Positions 50,019 through 58,656 of a stretch of DNA of 64,000 nt are shown here, one piece after another. Source of the DNA: Streptomyces rubiginosohelvolus (GTDB lineage Bacteria; Actinomycetota; Actinomycetes; Streptomycetales; Streptomycetaceae). The stretch lies in assembly GCF_014649875.1 (NCBI RefSeq), contig NZ_BMTW01000012.1, positions 169,405 to 233,404 of the forward strand, in the 5' to 3' direction. Position 1 is the stretch's first letter, and each line of letters starts with the position of its first letter. Position numbers and translations under genes: made by a program. The notes below the pieces were generated by a model. The model made no database searches. It had not been told where the DNA came from and saw only the letters and a program-made list of their open reading frames with translations.

Positions 50019-50753
50019 GTGAACGGACCCGAGATCACCCTCGACGTAGCCCCTGAGCTGCGGCTCTTCGTCCCGCACGACCGTCGCGGCGGGCCCACGC
50101 CCCTCGTCACGGACGGCGTCTCGACCCTCGGCCATGTCATCGAGTCCCTCGGCGTCCCGCTCACCGAGGCCGGAACGCTGCTGGTGAACGGCGCCCCGGT
50201 GGCCCGCTCGCACGTGCCGGGCCACGGCGAACACGTCGACGTACGCGCGGTGGAACGCCCCCAGCGGGTCCCCGGCGCACCCCTGCGCTTCCTCCTCGAC
50301 GTCCACCTCGGCACCCTGGCCCGACGGCTGCGGCTCCTGGGCGTCGACGCGGCGTACGAGAGCGAGGACATCGGCGACCCCGCCCTGGCCGCCCTCTCCG
50401 CGCGCGAGCGGCGGGTCCTGCTCTCCCGGGACCGCGGGCTGCTGCGCCGCCGCGAGCTCTGGGCGGGGGCGTACGTCTACAGCGACCGCCCCAAGGAGCA
50501 GCTCCGCGACGTCCTCGGCCGCTTCGCCCCGGCCCTGGACCCGTGGTCCCGCTGCACCGCGTGCAACGGGACCCTGGCCGGGGCCGCCAAGGACTCCGTG
50601 AGCGGACTGCTGGAGCACGGCACGCAGGAGGCGTACGACGTGTTCGCCCAGTGCACGGAGTGCTCCCGGGTGTACTGGCGCGGCGCCCACCACGGCCATC
50701 TGGAGACGATCGTGTCCGAGGCGGTCCGCGAGTTCGGCGGCACCCCGGCGTAG
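50019..50753 (+). CDS. Mut7-C RNase-domain protein with ubiquitin-like N-terminus
   Basis: The 244-residue protein has an N-terminal beta-grasp (ThiS/ubiquitin-like) region (LRLFVP, GHVIESLGVPLTEAGTLLVNG) and a C-terminal Mut7-C domain: FLLDVHLGTLARRLRLLGVDAAYESEDIGD, LLSRDRGLLRR, and a zinc ribbon CTACN...CTEC. The Mut7-C fold is a PIN-like RNase domain, so it may act on RNA. GTG at 50019 was taken; the upstream frame lacks a ribosome-binding site. Confidence 0.82.
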   Translation: MNGPEITLDVAPELRLFVPHDRRGGPTPLVTDGVSTLGHVIESLGVPLTEAGTLLVNGAPVARSHVPGHGEHVDVRAVERPQRVPGAPLRFLLDVHLGTLARRLRLLGVDAAYESEDIGDPALAALSARERRVLLSRDRGLLRRRELWAGAYVYSDRPKEQLRDVLGRFAPALDPWSRCTACNGTLAGAAKDSVSGLLEHGTQEAYDVFAQCTECSRVYWRGAHHGHLETIVSEAVREFGGTPA

Positions 50754-50765
50754 AGCCGGGGGCGC

Positions 50766-51473
50766 TCAGCCGAGGATGTGCCGCAGATAGGCCTGCGGGT
50801 CGGCGAGGTAGCGGCGCCAGTGGTCGACGAGCTCCAGGTCCGCCCAGTGCACCCGCTCCATGCCGCCCTCCCCCAGCTGCACGATGTCGGCGCCCGGCAG
50901 CGCGGTGAGCAGCGGTGAGTGGGTGGCGCACACCACTTGGCCGCCCGCCTTGACCAACTGGTCGAGATGGCCCAGAAGTTCGAGGCACGAGGCGAAGGAG
51001 AGCGCGGCCTCGGGCTCGTCCAGGACGTAGAGCCCCGGCACGGTGAACTTCTCCCGGAACGCGGCGAGGAACCCCTCCCCGTGGCTGCGGGAGTCCGGAT
51101 CCAGGCTCTCCCGCTCCAGCGCGTCGAGGGCGGTCTCCGCGCGCAGGAAGAACCCCTTGCGCGCGGTCCGGCTGCCGATCATCCGCCGCCCCCGGGGCGC
51201 GGCGTCGAAGCGGACGCGCTCCCCGAGCACGGACTTGCCCCGCGAGGTGGCGTACTTCCAGCCGGCGGAGCCGCCGTACGAGTCCAGCCCGAACCCCTCC
51301 GCCAGGGCCTCGACCAGCGTCGACTTCCCCGAGCCGTTCTCGCCGACGAGGAAGGTCACCGGGGCCCGGAACCGCAGCCCCTCGGCGAGGAACTGCCGCA
51401 CACCGGGCACGGTCCACGGCCAGGTGTCCGGGTCGGGGTCGTACACATGGGCGTAGGCGCGTTCAACGATCAC
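50766..51473 (-). CDS. AAA family ATPase (small ABC/SMC-type)
   Basis: The 235-residue protein has Walker A GENGSGKS (44-51), Walker B LYVLDEPEAALS and a switch His in CATHSPLL. Phe-rich and basic stretches lie between. It resembles the single-domain RecF/SMC-like ATPases that are annotated near toxin or phage functions, but no partner gene is adjacent. It is convergent with the Mut7-C gene, 12 bases apart. Function unknown. Confidence 0.8.
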   Translation of the reverse strand: MIVERAYAHVYDPDPDTWPWTVPGVRQFLAEGLRFRAPVTFLVGENGSGKSTLVEALAEGFGLDSYGGSAGWKYATSRGKSVLGERVRFDAAPRGRRMIGSRTARKGFFLRAETALDALERESLDPDSRSHGEGFLAAFREKFTVPGLYVLDEPEAALSFASCLELLGHLDQLVKAGGQVVCATHSPLLTALPGADIVQLGEGGMERVHWADLELVDHWRRYLADPQAYLRHILG

Positions 51474-51551
51474 CTGCCCATGATGACGGGGCCGGCGGCC
51501 CTCCCGGAGGCGCCTGCCTATCCTTGGCCCGTACCCGATCAGCGTTCCGCG

Positions 51552-51593
51552 TCAGCAGTCCGCATCAGCAGTCCGATCCACATCAGCAGTCCG
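51552..51593. repeat. Three short direct repeats before the SDR gene
   Basis: TCAGCAGTCCG occurs at 51552-51562, 51565-51575 and 51583-51593, ending 16 bases before the ATG at 51610, partly merged with its GAGGAGAG ribosome-binding site. Confidence 0.8.
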
Positions 51594-51609
51594 AGGAGAG
51601 AGATCCGCC

Positions 51610-52368
51610 ATGGCCGCCACCCCCATCGCCGTCGTCACCGGCGCGAGCAGCGGCATCGGCGCCGCGACCGCCCGTACGCTGGCCGCCGAAGGCTTCCGGG
51701 TCGTGCTGACCGCCCGCCGCAAGGACCGCATCGAGGCGCTGGCCGCCGAGCTCACCGACGCCGGTCACCAGGCGACGGCGTACGCGCTGGACGTCACCGA
51801 CCGGGCGGCGGTCGACGAGTTCGCGACCGCCTTCCGCTCCCTCGCCGTCCTCGTCAACAACGCGGGCGGGGCGCTCGGGGCCGACCCGGTGGCGACCGGC
51901 GACCCCGCCGACTGGCGGCAGATGTACGAGACGAACGTGATCGGCACGCTCAACGTCACCCAGGCCCTGCTGCCCGCGCTCACCGCGAGCGGCGACGGCA
52001 CGATCGTGATCCTCTCCTCGACCGCCGCGCTCTCCTCGTACGAGGGCGGCGGGGGTTACGTCGCGGCCAAGCACGGCGAGCACGTCCTCGCCGAGACCCT
52101 CCGCCTGGAGATCGTCGGCACCCCGGTCCGCGTCATCGAGGTGGCCCCCGGCATGGTCAGGACCGAGGAGTTCGCCACCACACGCTTCCGCGGCGACACC
52201 GAGAAGGCCGCCAAGGTCTACGCGGGCGTCGACGCCCCGCTGACCGCCGAGGACGTGGCCGACACGATCGGCTGGGCCGTCACCCGGCCCAGCCACGTCA
52301 ACATCGACCTGCTGGTGGTCCGCCCGCGCGCCCAGGCCTCCAACACGAAGGTCCACCGGACGCTGTGA
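51610..52368 (+). CDS. Short-chain dehydrogenase/reductase (NADP-dependent, YdfG-like)
   Basis: The 252-residue enzyme has TGASSGIG (10-17), NNAGG (83-87), the catalytic Ser near 136-137 and Tyr150/Lys154 in YVAAK. ARR at 36-38 after the second strand suggests NADP. The C-terminal SHVNIDLLVVRPRAQ is typical of the YdfG group, which oxidises serine or threonine and reduces various carbonyls. No neighbour reveals the substrate. It ends in a strong terminator. Confidence 0.88.
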   Translation: MAATPIAVVTGASSGIGAATARTLAAEGFRVVLTARRKDRIEALAAELTDAGHQATAYALDVTDRAAVDEFATAFRSLAVLVNNAGGALGADPVATGDPADWRQMYETNVIGTLNVTQALLPALTASGDGTIVILSSTAALSSYEGGGGYVAAKHGEHVLAETLRLEIVGTPVRVIEVAPGMVRTEEFATTRFRGDTEKAAKVYAGVDAPLTAEDVADTIGWAVTRPSHVNIDLLVVRPRAQASNTKVHRTL

Positions 52369-52387
52369 GCCGCTGAGCCGGTGAGCG

Positions 52388-52425
52388 GAGGGGCCCGGGA
52401 CCGGCGTACCGGTCCCGGGCCCCTC
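52388..52425. terminator. Bidirectional terminator between SDR and phosphatase genes
   Basis: GAGGGGCCCGGGACCGG pairs perfectly with its complement around a four-base loop, between the convergent genes ending at 52368 and 52443. Confidence 0.9.
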
Positions 52426-52442
52426 TCGGCCGCGCCTCGGCC

Positions 52443-53441
52443 TCAGCCCACCGTGAACGTCGTCAGCACCGCCGCGTGGTCCGTCGGCCACGCGTTGCCG
52501 GCCTGGTCCGGCACCGGCTTCGGGTCGCCCTCGACGAAGGACACCGAGTCCTTCACCGTGAGCTTGTCGCCCGCGTAGTCGATGAAGTCGATCCGGTCCT
52601 GCGGCTCGTCGACGCCCGTGGAGCCCTCGTGCTTCGGGTAGACGGGCGACCAGGTGGTGCCGGGCACGGCCGCCGGGTCCGGGTTGGCCTCCCGGAAGGA
52701 GTCCTTCAGACCGGCGCCCTCGAAGATCTTGGTGACCGGCCAGTCCACCTGCCCGTAACCGCAGTGGCTGTCCTTGGTCGCCTCGGTCCAGTCCAGGTGC
52801 GAGGGCGTGTTGAAGTCGCCGACCAGCAGCACCGGCGTCTCGTCGGCGGCGGCGATCTTCGGCGCGAGGTCCTTGGCGATGGCCTCGGCCTGCGGGGTAC
52901 GGCCGGACTGGGCCTCCCGCTGGAAGATGTCCTCCACGGCCATCCCGTCGAAGCAGGCGTCGTACGGGCCGTACGGGTCGTAGCCGAGGTGCGCCGTCCA
53001 GAGCTCGACCTCCTGGCCGGTGGCCTCGTCGATCCGGATGCGGACGCCCGCCGCGGCCTGGCTGGTCTCGACCTCGGAGGTGAACGGGAAGCGGCTGATG
53101 ATGCCCAGGTCGGCATCGGACTGCCAGTGGTCCCAGCCGAGTTCCTCCGCGATCTCCTTCGCGGAGTGGCCGGAGGTCTCCTGGAGGCCGACCACGTCGG
53201 GCCGGTGCTTCTTGATGACGGCGAGCTGCTTGGCCAGCCCGTCGTCGACCTTGGCACCGCCGTGCCACAGGTTCAGGGTCATGACGCGCAGCTCGCTCGC
53301 GGCGGCCGGCTTTCCGGGCTTCGGCGACTCGGACGGCCCGTCGGGCTTCGCCTCGGGACCGGCGACCGCGACGGCCGCGGTCGCGGCGAGGGCGACCACC
53401 GCTCCGGTGGCGGACAGGAACACACGACGCTTGGCGCTCAC
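52443..53441 (-). CDS. Secreted endonuclease/exonuclease/phosphatase-fold enzyme
   Basis: The 332-residue protein begins with a signal peptide (SAKRRVFLSATGAVVALAA...AVAVAG). It has the EEP motifs: RVMTLNLWHGG, VVGLQET with the catalytic Glu, LVGDFNTPSHLDW, QDRIDFID and WPTDHAAVLTTF with the terminal Asp-His. Members cleave phosphodiesters or phosphate monoesters with Mg. It follows the ABC ATPase by 19 bases on the same strand, so it is probably the last gene of the transport operon and may release a compound from a phosphorylated precursor outside the cell. Confidence 0.85.
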   Translation of the reverse strand: MSAKRRVFLSATGAVVALAATAAVAVAGPEAKPDGPSESPKPGKPAAASELRVMTLNLWHGGAKVDDGLAKQLAVIKKHRPDVVGLQETSGHSAKEIAEELGWDHWQSDADLGIISRFPFTSEVETSQAAAGVRIRIDEATGQEVELWTAHLGYDPYGPYDACFDGMAVEDIFQREAQSGRTPQAEAIAKDLAPKIAAADETPVLLVGDFNTPSHLDWTEATKDSHCGYGQVDWPVTKIFEGAGLKDSFREANPDPAAVPGTTWSPVYPKHEGSTGVDEPQDRIDFIDYAGDKLTVKDSVSFVEGDPKPVPDQAGNAWPTDHAAVLTTFTVG

Positions 53442-53460
53442 TGGTTGCTCACTCCTTCAC

Positions 53461-54534
53461 TTACACCTTGAGGGACGGGGCACCGGCTCGCTCGGCGACG
53501 AGCACGGGGTTCTCGTGCGGGGTGATCATGCAGCGGGCTCCCGGGGCCAGCGCTGTCGCCTCCCAGCTGGGCAGGTCGGCCTTGCACGCGGCTCCGGAAT
53601 CGGTGGTCAGGTGCAGCCGGGTGGTCGCGCCGAGGAAGGTCGCCACCCGTACGGTCGCGGGAGCGCCCGCACCGTCGTCGGCGGCGCCCACCGCCAGCCC
53701 CTCGGGGCGCAGCAGGACGTCGACCTCGGCGCCGACGGCGGGCCGCTCGCCATGGATGGGCAGCCTGCGCCCGAACAGCTCGACGACCCCGCCGTCCTGG
53801 ACCGTGCCCGGCAGCCGGTTCATGGTGCCGACGAACTCGGCGACGAACGGCGTGGCCGGGCGGTCGTACAACTCGCCGGGCGCGGCGCACTGTTCGAGCC
53901 GCCCGTCCTTCATCACGGCGACGCGGTCCGCCATCGACAGCGCCTCCTCCTGGTCATGGGTGACGAAGACGGTGGTGATGCCCAACTCCAGCTGGATTCG
54001 CCGGATCTCCTCGCGGAGCGTGAGCCGCACCTTGGCGTCGAGCGCCGACAGCGGCTCGTCCAGCAGCAGCACCTTGGGCGAGATCGCCAGGGCCCGGGCG
54101 AGGGCGACGCGCTGCTGCTGTCCGCCGGAGAGCTGGTGCGGGTAGTGGCCCTCGCGGCCGGGCAGCCCGACCAGCTCCAGCAACTCCCCTGCCCGTGTCT
54201 TGCGTTCTGCGGTGCCCCGGCCCCGTACCCGCAGGCCGTACGCGATGTTCTCGGCGGCCGTCATATTCGGGAACAGGCTGTACGACTGGAACACCATGCC
54301 GATGTCACGGCGGTTGGCGGGGACGGAGGTGACGTCCTCGCCGTCCATGAGCAGTTCGCCGCCGTCCGCGGTCTCGAAGCCCGCGACGATGCGCAGCGCG
54401 GTCGTCTTGCCGCAGCCGGACGGGCCGAGCAGGGCGACCAGTTCGCCGGGGGCGATGTCCAGGTCGAGTCCGTCGAGGGCGACCGTGGAGCCGAACTCCC
54501 GGCGGAGATTCTTGAGATGCACGGAGACGGTCAT
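53461..54534 (-). CDS. ABC importer ATP-binding protein (PotA/PhnT-like)
   Basis: The 357-residue protein has Walker A GPSGCGKT (37-44), the signature LSGGQQQRVALARAL, Walker B LLLDEPLSALD, switch His in THDQEEAL and a C-terminal TOBE domain (LRPEGLAVG, FLGATTRLHL). It belongs to the MalK/PotA group with regulatory tail. With the two permeases and the binding protein it drives import. Its start overlaps the second permease stop (ATGA). Confidence 0.9.
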   Translation of the reverse strand: MTVSVHLKNLRREFGSTVALDGLDLDIAPGELVALLGPSGCGKTTALRIVAGFETADGGELLMDGEDVTSVPANRRDIGMVFQSYSLFPNMTAAENIAYGLRVRGRGTAERKTRAGELLELVGLPGREGHYPHQLSGGQQQRVALARALAISPKVLLLDEPLSALDAKVRLTLREEIRRIQLELGITTVFVTHDQEEALSMADRVAVMKDGRLEQCAAPGELYDRPATPFVAEFVGTMNRLPGTVQDGGVVELFGRRLPIHGERPAVGAEVDVLLRPEGLAVGAADDGAGAPATVRVATFLGATTRLHLTTDSGAACKADLPSWEATALAPGARCMITPHENPVLVAERAGAPSLKV

Positions 54535-55397
54535 GACACGGTCTTCTTTCGGTTGTCGCGGCTCTCGCGTTTCTCGCTGCCGGAGTTCAGGGGCGTGCGG
54601 CGACGGCTGCGGCCGCCCGCCAGAGTCGTGAGCAGGAGCAGCAGCCCCCAGGTGATCAGCAGGCTCAGCATCGCGGCCGCCACCGAGAGCTGCGCCTCGG
54701 AGTCCTTGATCTCCACCATCCAGACGGAGAACGGGCGGTAGGAGAGCACGGAGGCGACGGTGTACTCGCCGAGCACCATGGCCAGGCTGAGGACCGCGCC
54801 GCCCACCACGGCGGTCCGCAGGTTCGGCACGATCACCTGCCACAGGGTCTGGAGCCGGGACGCGCCCAGGCTGCGGGCGGCCTCGACGAGCGTGCGCAGA
54901 TCGACGGCGCGCAGCCCGGCGTCCAGCGAGCGGTACAGGAACGGCAGGGACATCACCGTGTAGACGAGGACCAGGACCAGCGGGAAGTTCTCGTCCCGCA
55001 GCATCTGGAAGGTCATGTAGAAGGGCGTGTCCGCCAGGTCCTGTTCCCAGGACAGCACCGTCGTGACGCCCGCGACCAGCGCGATCGGCGGGACGACCAG
55101 CGGCATCATGCACAGGATCTCGACGGTCCGGCGCAGCCCCGGCAGATAGAGCGCGACCGCGACCAGGGTCGGCACCATCAGGAGCAGCCCGCAGACGATG
55201 GTGGCCAGGCCCAGGCGTACCGAAAGCATCAGGCTGGTGGTCAGCCCCTCGGTGCCGAGCCCCTGGGTGTACGCGTCGAAGCTGATGCCCTCGACCTCGT
55301 TGACGCTGAACCAGACCGAGGCGCCGATGGGGACCAGGAAGTACAGCGCGGCCAGCGGCAGGACGACGGCCCGCGAGGTGAACTTCATCCGAGCCAT
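54531..55397 (-). CDS. ABC importer permease, second subunit
   Basis: The 288-residue protein has six hydrophobic helices and the EAA loop VEAARSLGASRLQTLWQVIVPNLR, which contacts the ATPase. Sequence is of the PotC/PhnV type. It overlaps both neighbours. Confidence 0.88.
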   Translation of the reverse strand: MARMKFTSRAVVLPLAALYFLVPIGASVWFSVNEVEGISFDAYTQGLGTEGLTTSLMLSVRLGLATIVCGLLLMVPTLVAVALYLPGLRRTVEILCMMPLVVPPIALVAGVTTVLSWEQDLADTPFYMTFQMLRDENFPLVLVLVYTVMSLPFLYRSLDAGLRAVDLRTLVEAARSLGASRLQTLWQVIVPNLRTAVVGGAVLSLAMVLGEYTVASVLSYRPFSVWMVEIKDSEAQLSVAAAMLSLLITWGLLLLLTTLAGGRSRRRTPLNSGSEKRESRDNRKKTVS

Positions 55398-56344
55398 CGG
55401 GCACTCCTGCGCTGCAGCGGTATCTGTACGGCCATCACGAGCAGCGCGATCACGACCATGTTGAGGCTCATGGCGAGGGCCAGGTTCTCCTGGCCCACCA
55501 GGACGTTGCCGTTGAGGGCGTTGGCGATCTGGATGGTGATCAGCGGCTGCGAGGAGCCGACCATCACGGCCGCGGTGGCGTGCGAGGCGAACGCCGTGCC
55601 GAACATCAGCACCGCGCCGCCGAGCAGCGACGGCGTCAGCACCGGGATCCCGACGTGCCGCCAGTACTGCCCCCGGGTCGCCCCGCAGGACGCGGCGGCC
55701 TCCTGCCACTGGGAGCGCAGCCCGTCGAGCGCGGGCAGCACGGTCACCACCATCAGCGGGACCATGAAGTAGAGGTAGGCCAGCACCAGGCCGGTGAAGC
55801 TGTAGAGGCTGAAGCCGGTCCGGTCCAGGTGGAACAGCTGGGTGACCGTGCCGGTCGTGCCGAGCGTCGCGATGAACGCGAAGGCGAGCGGCGCACCGGA
55901 GAAGTTGGCGAGGACCCCGCTCGCGGAGACGACGATCCCGCGCAGCGCCGGCCGCGGCGAGGTGACGACGGCCTGGGCGATCAGGGTGCCGATCACGGTC
56001 GCCAACAGAGCGGTGAACAGGGAGAGTTCGACGCTCCCGGTGAGCCCGGTGGCGTACGCGCCGGAGAGCGAACCGCTGACGTTCTCCGTGGAGAAGCGGC
56101 TCGCACCGCTCTCCGGGTCCAGGACGGTGAACGCCCCGTACACCATGGTTCCGGCGGGCAGCCCGAAGCACACCGCGAGGAACGCGAAGAACGGGACGAC
56201 GACGGGCCACCGGTGGGGCCGCGCGCCACGGCGGCGAGGGGCGCCGCCGCCCCGGGCATCCGGTGCGGGCGGCACGGGGGCCGCCGCGCCCGCCACGGGC
56301 ACAGGGCCCGCGGCGGGGGCGGGAAGTGCGGTCTGGTCGGGCAT
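55385..56344 (-). CDS. ABC importer permease, first subunit
   Basis: The 319-residue protein has a Pro/Ala-rich cytoplasmic N-terminus and about six helices, with the EAA motif in WQEAAASCGATRGQYWRHVGIPVL. It matches the PotB/PhnU type. Its 3' end overlaps the second permease gene by 13 bases, and it follows the binding-protein gene by two bases. Confidence 0.88.
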   Translation of the reverse strand: MPDQTALPAPAAGPVPVAGAAAPVPPAPDARGGGAPRRRGARPHRWPVVVPFFAFLAVCFGLPAGTMVYGAFTVLDPESGASRFSTENVSGSLSGAYATGLTGSVELSLFTALLATVIGTLIAQAVVTSPRPALRGIVVSASGVLANFSGAPLAFAFIATLGTTGTVTQLFHLDRTGFSLYSFTGLVLAYLYFMVPLMVVTVLPALDGLRSQWQEAAASCGATRGQYWRHVGIPVLTPSLLGGAVLMFGTAFASHATAAVMVGSSQPLITIQIANALNGNVLVGQENLALAMSLNMVVIALLVMAVQIPLQRRSARWLG

Positions 56345-56346
56345 GG

Positions 56347-57495
56347 TCAGCTGACCGCCTTGCCCCAGCCCTGGACGACGGTCTCCTTGGCCTTCGCCTC
56401 CTGCTCCACGGTCGGCTCCTCGGGCACCCCGTCGACCTCGGGGATCGCGGCGACGGCGGCCTTGTCGGCGGTGCCGTCCTTCTGCATCGCGTCGAGGAGC
56501 GCCGGGCGCGAGAAGCCCTTCAGCCAGATGTTCTGGCCCTCGGGGCTGTAGACGAACTCCAGCCACAGGCGGGCGGCGGCCGGGTGCGGGGCGTGCTTGT
56601 TGACGCCCTGGTTGTAGTAGCGGGAGTACAGCCCGTCGGCGGGCACCGCGACCTGCCAGTCGACGCCCTTGGGCTTCAGCTTCTCGCCGTAGCCGAGGTT
56701 GAGGTAGTCCCAGTCGATCGAGATCGGCGTCTCGCCCTGCTGGATGGTGGCGAGCGTGGACTTCGCGGGAACGAAGTTGCCCTTCTTCTTCAGCTCCTGG
56801 AAGAAGTCGAGCCCCGGCTGCGCGTCGTCGAGGGAGCCGCCGCTGGCCAGCGAGGCGGCGACGACCGCCGCCAGCGCCGAACTGGACTCGGTCGGGTCGC
56901 CGTTGAGCGCGACCTTGTTCCGGTACTCCGGCTTGAGGAGGTCCTTGAAGGTCTCCGGGCAGTTCTTCACGGCCTTGGCGTCGCAGCCGATGGAGATGTA
57001 GCCGCCGTAGTTGTTCATGAAGGAGGCGTCCGGCTGCTTCTGCGCGTCCGGGATGCCGTCCCAGCCCGCGACCCGGTACGGAGCGAGCAGGCCCTGCTTC
57101 TTGGCGTCCTGCATGTACGAGGTCCCGAGGTCCAGGGCGTCCACGGCCCGGGCCTGGCCCTTGCGCTTGGCCGCCGCGTTCAGCGCGCCCTGGCTGCTGC
57201 CGCCCGGGTCCTCGTTGTTGACCTCGATGGCGTACTTCTTCTCGAACGCCGCGATCATCTCACCGTAGTTGGCCCAGTCCGGCGCGAGGGCGTAGACGTT
57301 GAGCTCGCCCTCCTTCTCCGCCGCCGCGACGAGCTTCTCCATACCGCCGAGGTCCGCCGCCGACTCCGCCTTCGCCGCCTTGCTGTTCTGCCCGCCGGCG
57401 TTGTCGGGTGCGGAGCCGCATCCGGTGGCCACCAGGGCGGTGAGGCCGACGAGGGCCGCGGCGGTCAGGACGCGGCGGGGATGGTGTGCCTTCAC
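56347..57495 (-). CDS. ABC importer substrate-binding lipoprotein
   Basis: The 382-residue product has a lipoprotein signal (LTAAALVGLTALVATGC) and the two-lobe type-2 periplasmic-binding fold typical of polyamine, iron and 2-aminoethylphosphonate uptake proteins (GELNVYALAPDWANYGEMIAAFEKKY, PISIDWDYLN, WLEFVYSPEGQNIWLKG). GTG at 57495 with CAGGAGT was chosen. The first gene of the operon, it faces a GntR regulator and has a GntR-like half-site 34 bases upstream. The compound is not proven. Confidence 0.88.
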   Translation of the reverse strand: MKAHHPRRVLTAAALVGLTALVATGCGSAPDNAGGQNSKAAKAESAADLGGMEKLVAAAEKEGELNVYALAPDWANYGEMIAAFEKKYAIEVNNEDPGGSSQGALNAAAKRKGQARAVDALDLGTSYMQDAKKQGLLAPYRVAGWDGIPDAQKQPDASFMNNYGGYISIGCDAKAVKNCPETFKDLLKPEYRNKVALNGDPTESSSALAAVVAASLASGGSLDDAQPGLDFFQELKKKGNFVPAKSTLATIQQGETPISIDWDYLNLGYGEKLKPKGVDWQVAVPADGLYSRYYNQGVNKHAPHPAAARLWLEFVYSPEGQNIWLKGFSRPALLDAMQKDGTADKAAVAAIPEVDGVPEEPTVEQEAKAKETVVQGWGKAVS

Positions 57496-57528
57496 GATGC
57501 GTACTCCTGGGTCTGCGGCAAGCCACCT

Positions 57529-57536
57529 GTATGGAC
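57529..57536. promoter_or_regulatory. Candidate GntR/HutC-type half-site
   Basis: GTATGGAC in the context CTGTATGGACAA fits the GntR core GTMTAKAC at seven of eight positions. It lies between the binding-protein start and the divergent GntR gene. Confidence 0.35.
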
Positions 57537-57839
57537 AAGCCATCGTCAGTAAGCCAGCCGAAGCTAGCAGCCAGGCAACCGGCAGGTAAAGGTTTCGGGC
57601 TGGAAAAAGTGCAGGTCAGAAGCGTTATGAAGACGTAGGTTTACCTTCCCCCAAACTGGTAAGACGCAGGGTTCGCTCTTCGATGGGGACCTTGATTGCG
57701 CGCAGTCCGGAAGATGCGGAACCCCTCGCGCGAATGACATGATCGCCCCGGGCCATCCGCCCCCGCGCCACCCCGAAGCCCCATGACGCCCCGTGACTCC
57801 CCCAAGTCCGCTGACTCCCCCGACTCCCCGAGGAGAGAC

Positions 57840-58580
57840 GTGACCCGACGGCACCAGCAGATCGCCGAGGAGCTGCGCCGCGCCATCGCCGACGGCACCC
57901 ACCCCGTGGGCTCCGAGCTGCCGTCCGAGTCCGAACTCGCCCTGGCCCACGGGGTGTCCAGGGGCACCCTCCGCCAGGCCTTCGGCACCCTCCAGTCGGA
58001 GGGCCTGATCGGCTCCCGGCAGGGCGCCCGCCGGACGGTCCTGTCCACCACGCCCAGCCAGAGCTTCACCGAGCTGCGCAGCTTCGCCCAGTGGGCCAGG
58101 GCGGGCGACCGCACCCCCGGCGGCCTGGTGCTCCGATCGCACCGCGCGAAGGCGACCGAGGCGCAGGCCGCCCAACTCCAGCTCGTACCCGGCGAGACGG
58201 TCCTCCACATCCTGCGGCTGCGCACCCTGGACGGCGAGGCGGCACTCCTGGAACGCACGGTGTACGCCGGGTGGGCCGCGGCGGCCGTCGAAGCGCTGCC
58301 GGACGACTGCGAGTCGGTCACCCAGAGCCTGTACGAGACAGCCGGCGTGGTCATGAGCCACGGCGAACACCACCTGGACGCGGTCGCCGCGGGCACCACG
58401 GACGCCCGCGAGCTGGGCGTCCGACGCGGCTCCCCGCTGCTGAGGGTGCGCCGCACGACGACGACGGCCGAGGGCCGCCCGGTCGAGACCTCGGACGACC
58501 GCTACCGCCCCGGCTCGGTCGTGTTCACCGTACGCAACTCGGTGCAGGCCAACCCGTTGGTCCGCACGGCGGCGGACTGA
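57840..58580 (+). CDS. GntR family (HutC-type) transcriptional regulator
   Basis: The 246-residue protein starts MTRRHQQIAEELRRAIADG, with the GntR winged helix (LPSESELALAHGVSRGTLRQAF) and a C-terminal UTRA domain (LHILRLRTLDGEAALLERTVY, LLRVRRTTTTAEGRPVE, YRPGSVVFTVR). It probably senses a small metabolite related to the imported compound. GTG at 57840 has an AGGAGAG site; an ATG at 57783 would add 19 unrelated residues. It reads away from the transport operon and toward the HAD gene. Confidence 0.87.
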   Translation: MTRRHQQIAEELRRAIADGTHPVGSELPSESELALAHGVSRGTLRQAFGTLQSEGLIGSRQGARRTVLSTTPSQSFTELRSFAQWARAGDRTPGGLVLRSHRAKATEAQAAQLQLVPGETVLHILRLRTLDGEAALLERTVYAGWAAAAVEALPDDCESVTQSLYETAGVVMSHGEHHLDAVAAGTTDARELGVRRGSPLLRVRRTTTTAEGRPVETSDDRYRPGSVVFTVRNSVQANPLVRTAAD

Positions 58581-58603
58581 CGGCAGGACGGCGCACACCC
58601 ACC

Positions 58604-58647
58604 CCAGGAACAGCCCAACGCCAGGAACAGCCACTCCCAGGAACAGC
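58604..58647. repeat. Three short direct repeats before the HAD gene
   Basis: CCAGGAACAGC occurs at 58604-58614, 58621-58631 and 58637-58647. The last copy lies 10 bases before the ATG at 58657 and provides its AGGA ribosome-binding site. Confidence 0.8.
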
Positions 58648-58656
58648 GAGCCCCGC

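Noticed and set aside
57580..57660. AGGTAAA...TTTACCT inverted repeat as operator of the transport genes
   Set aside because: The arms are about 60 bases apart and short enough to occur by chance in this AT-richer region.
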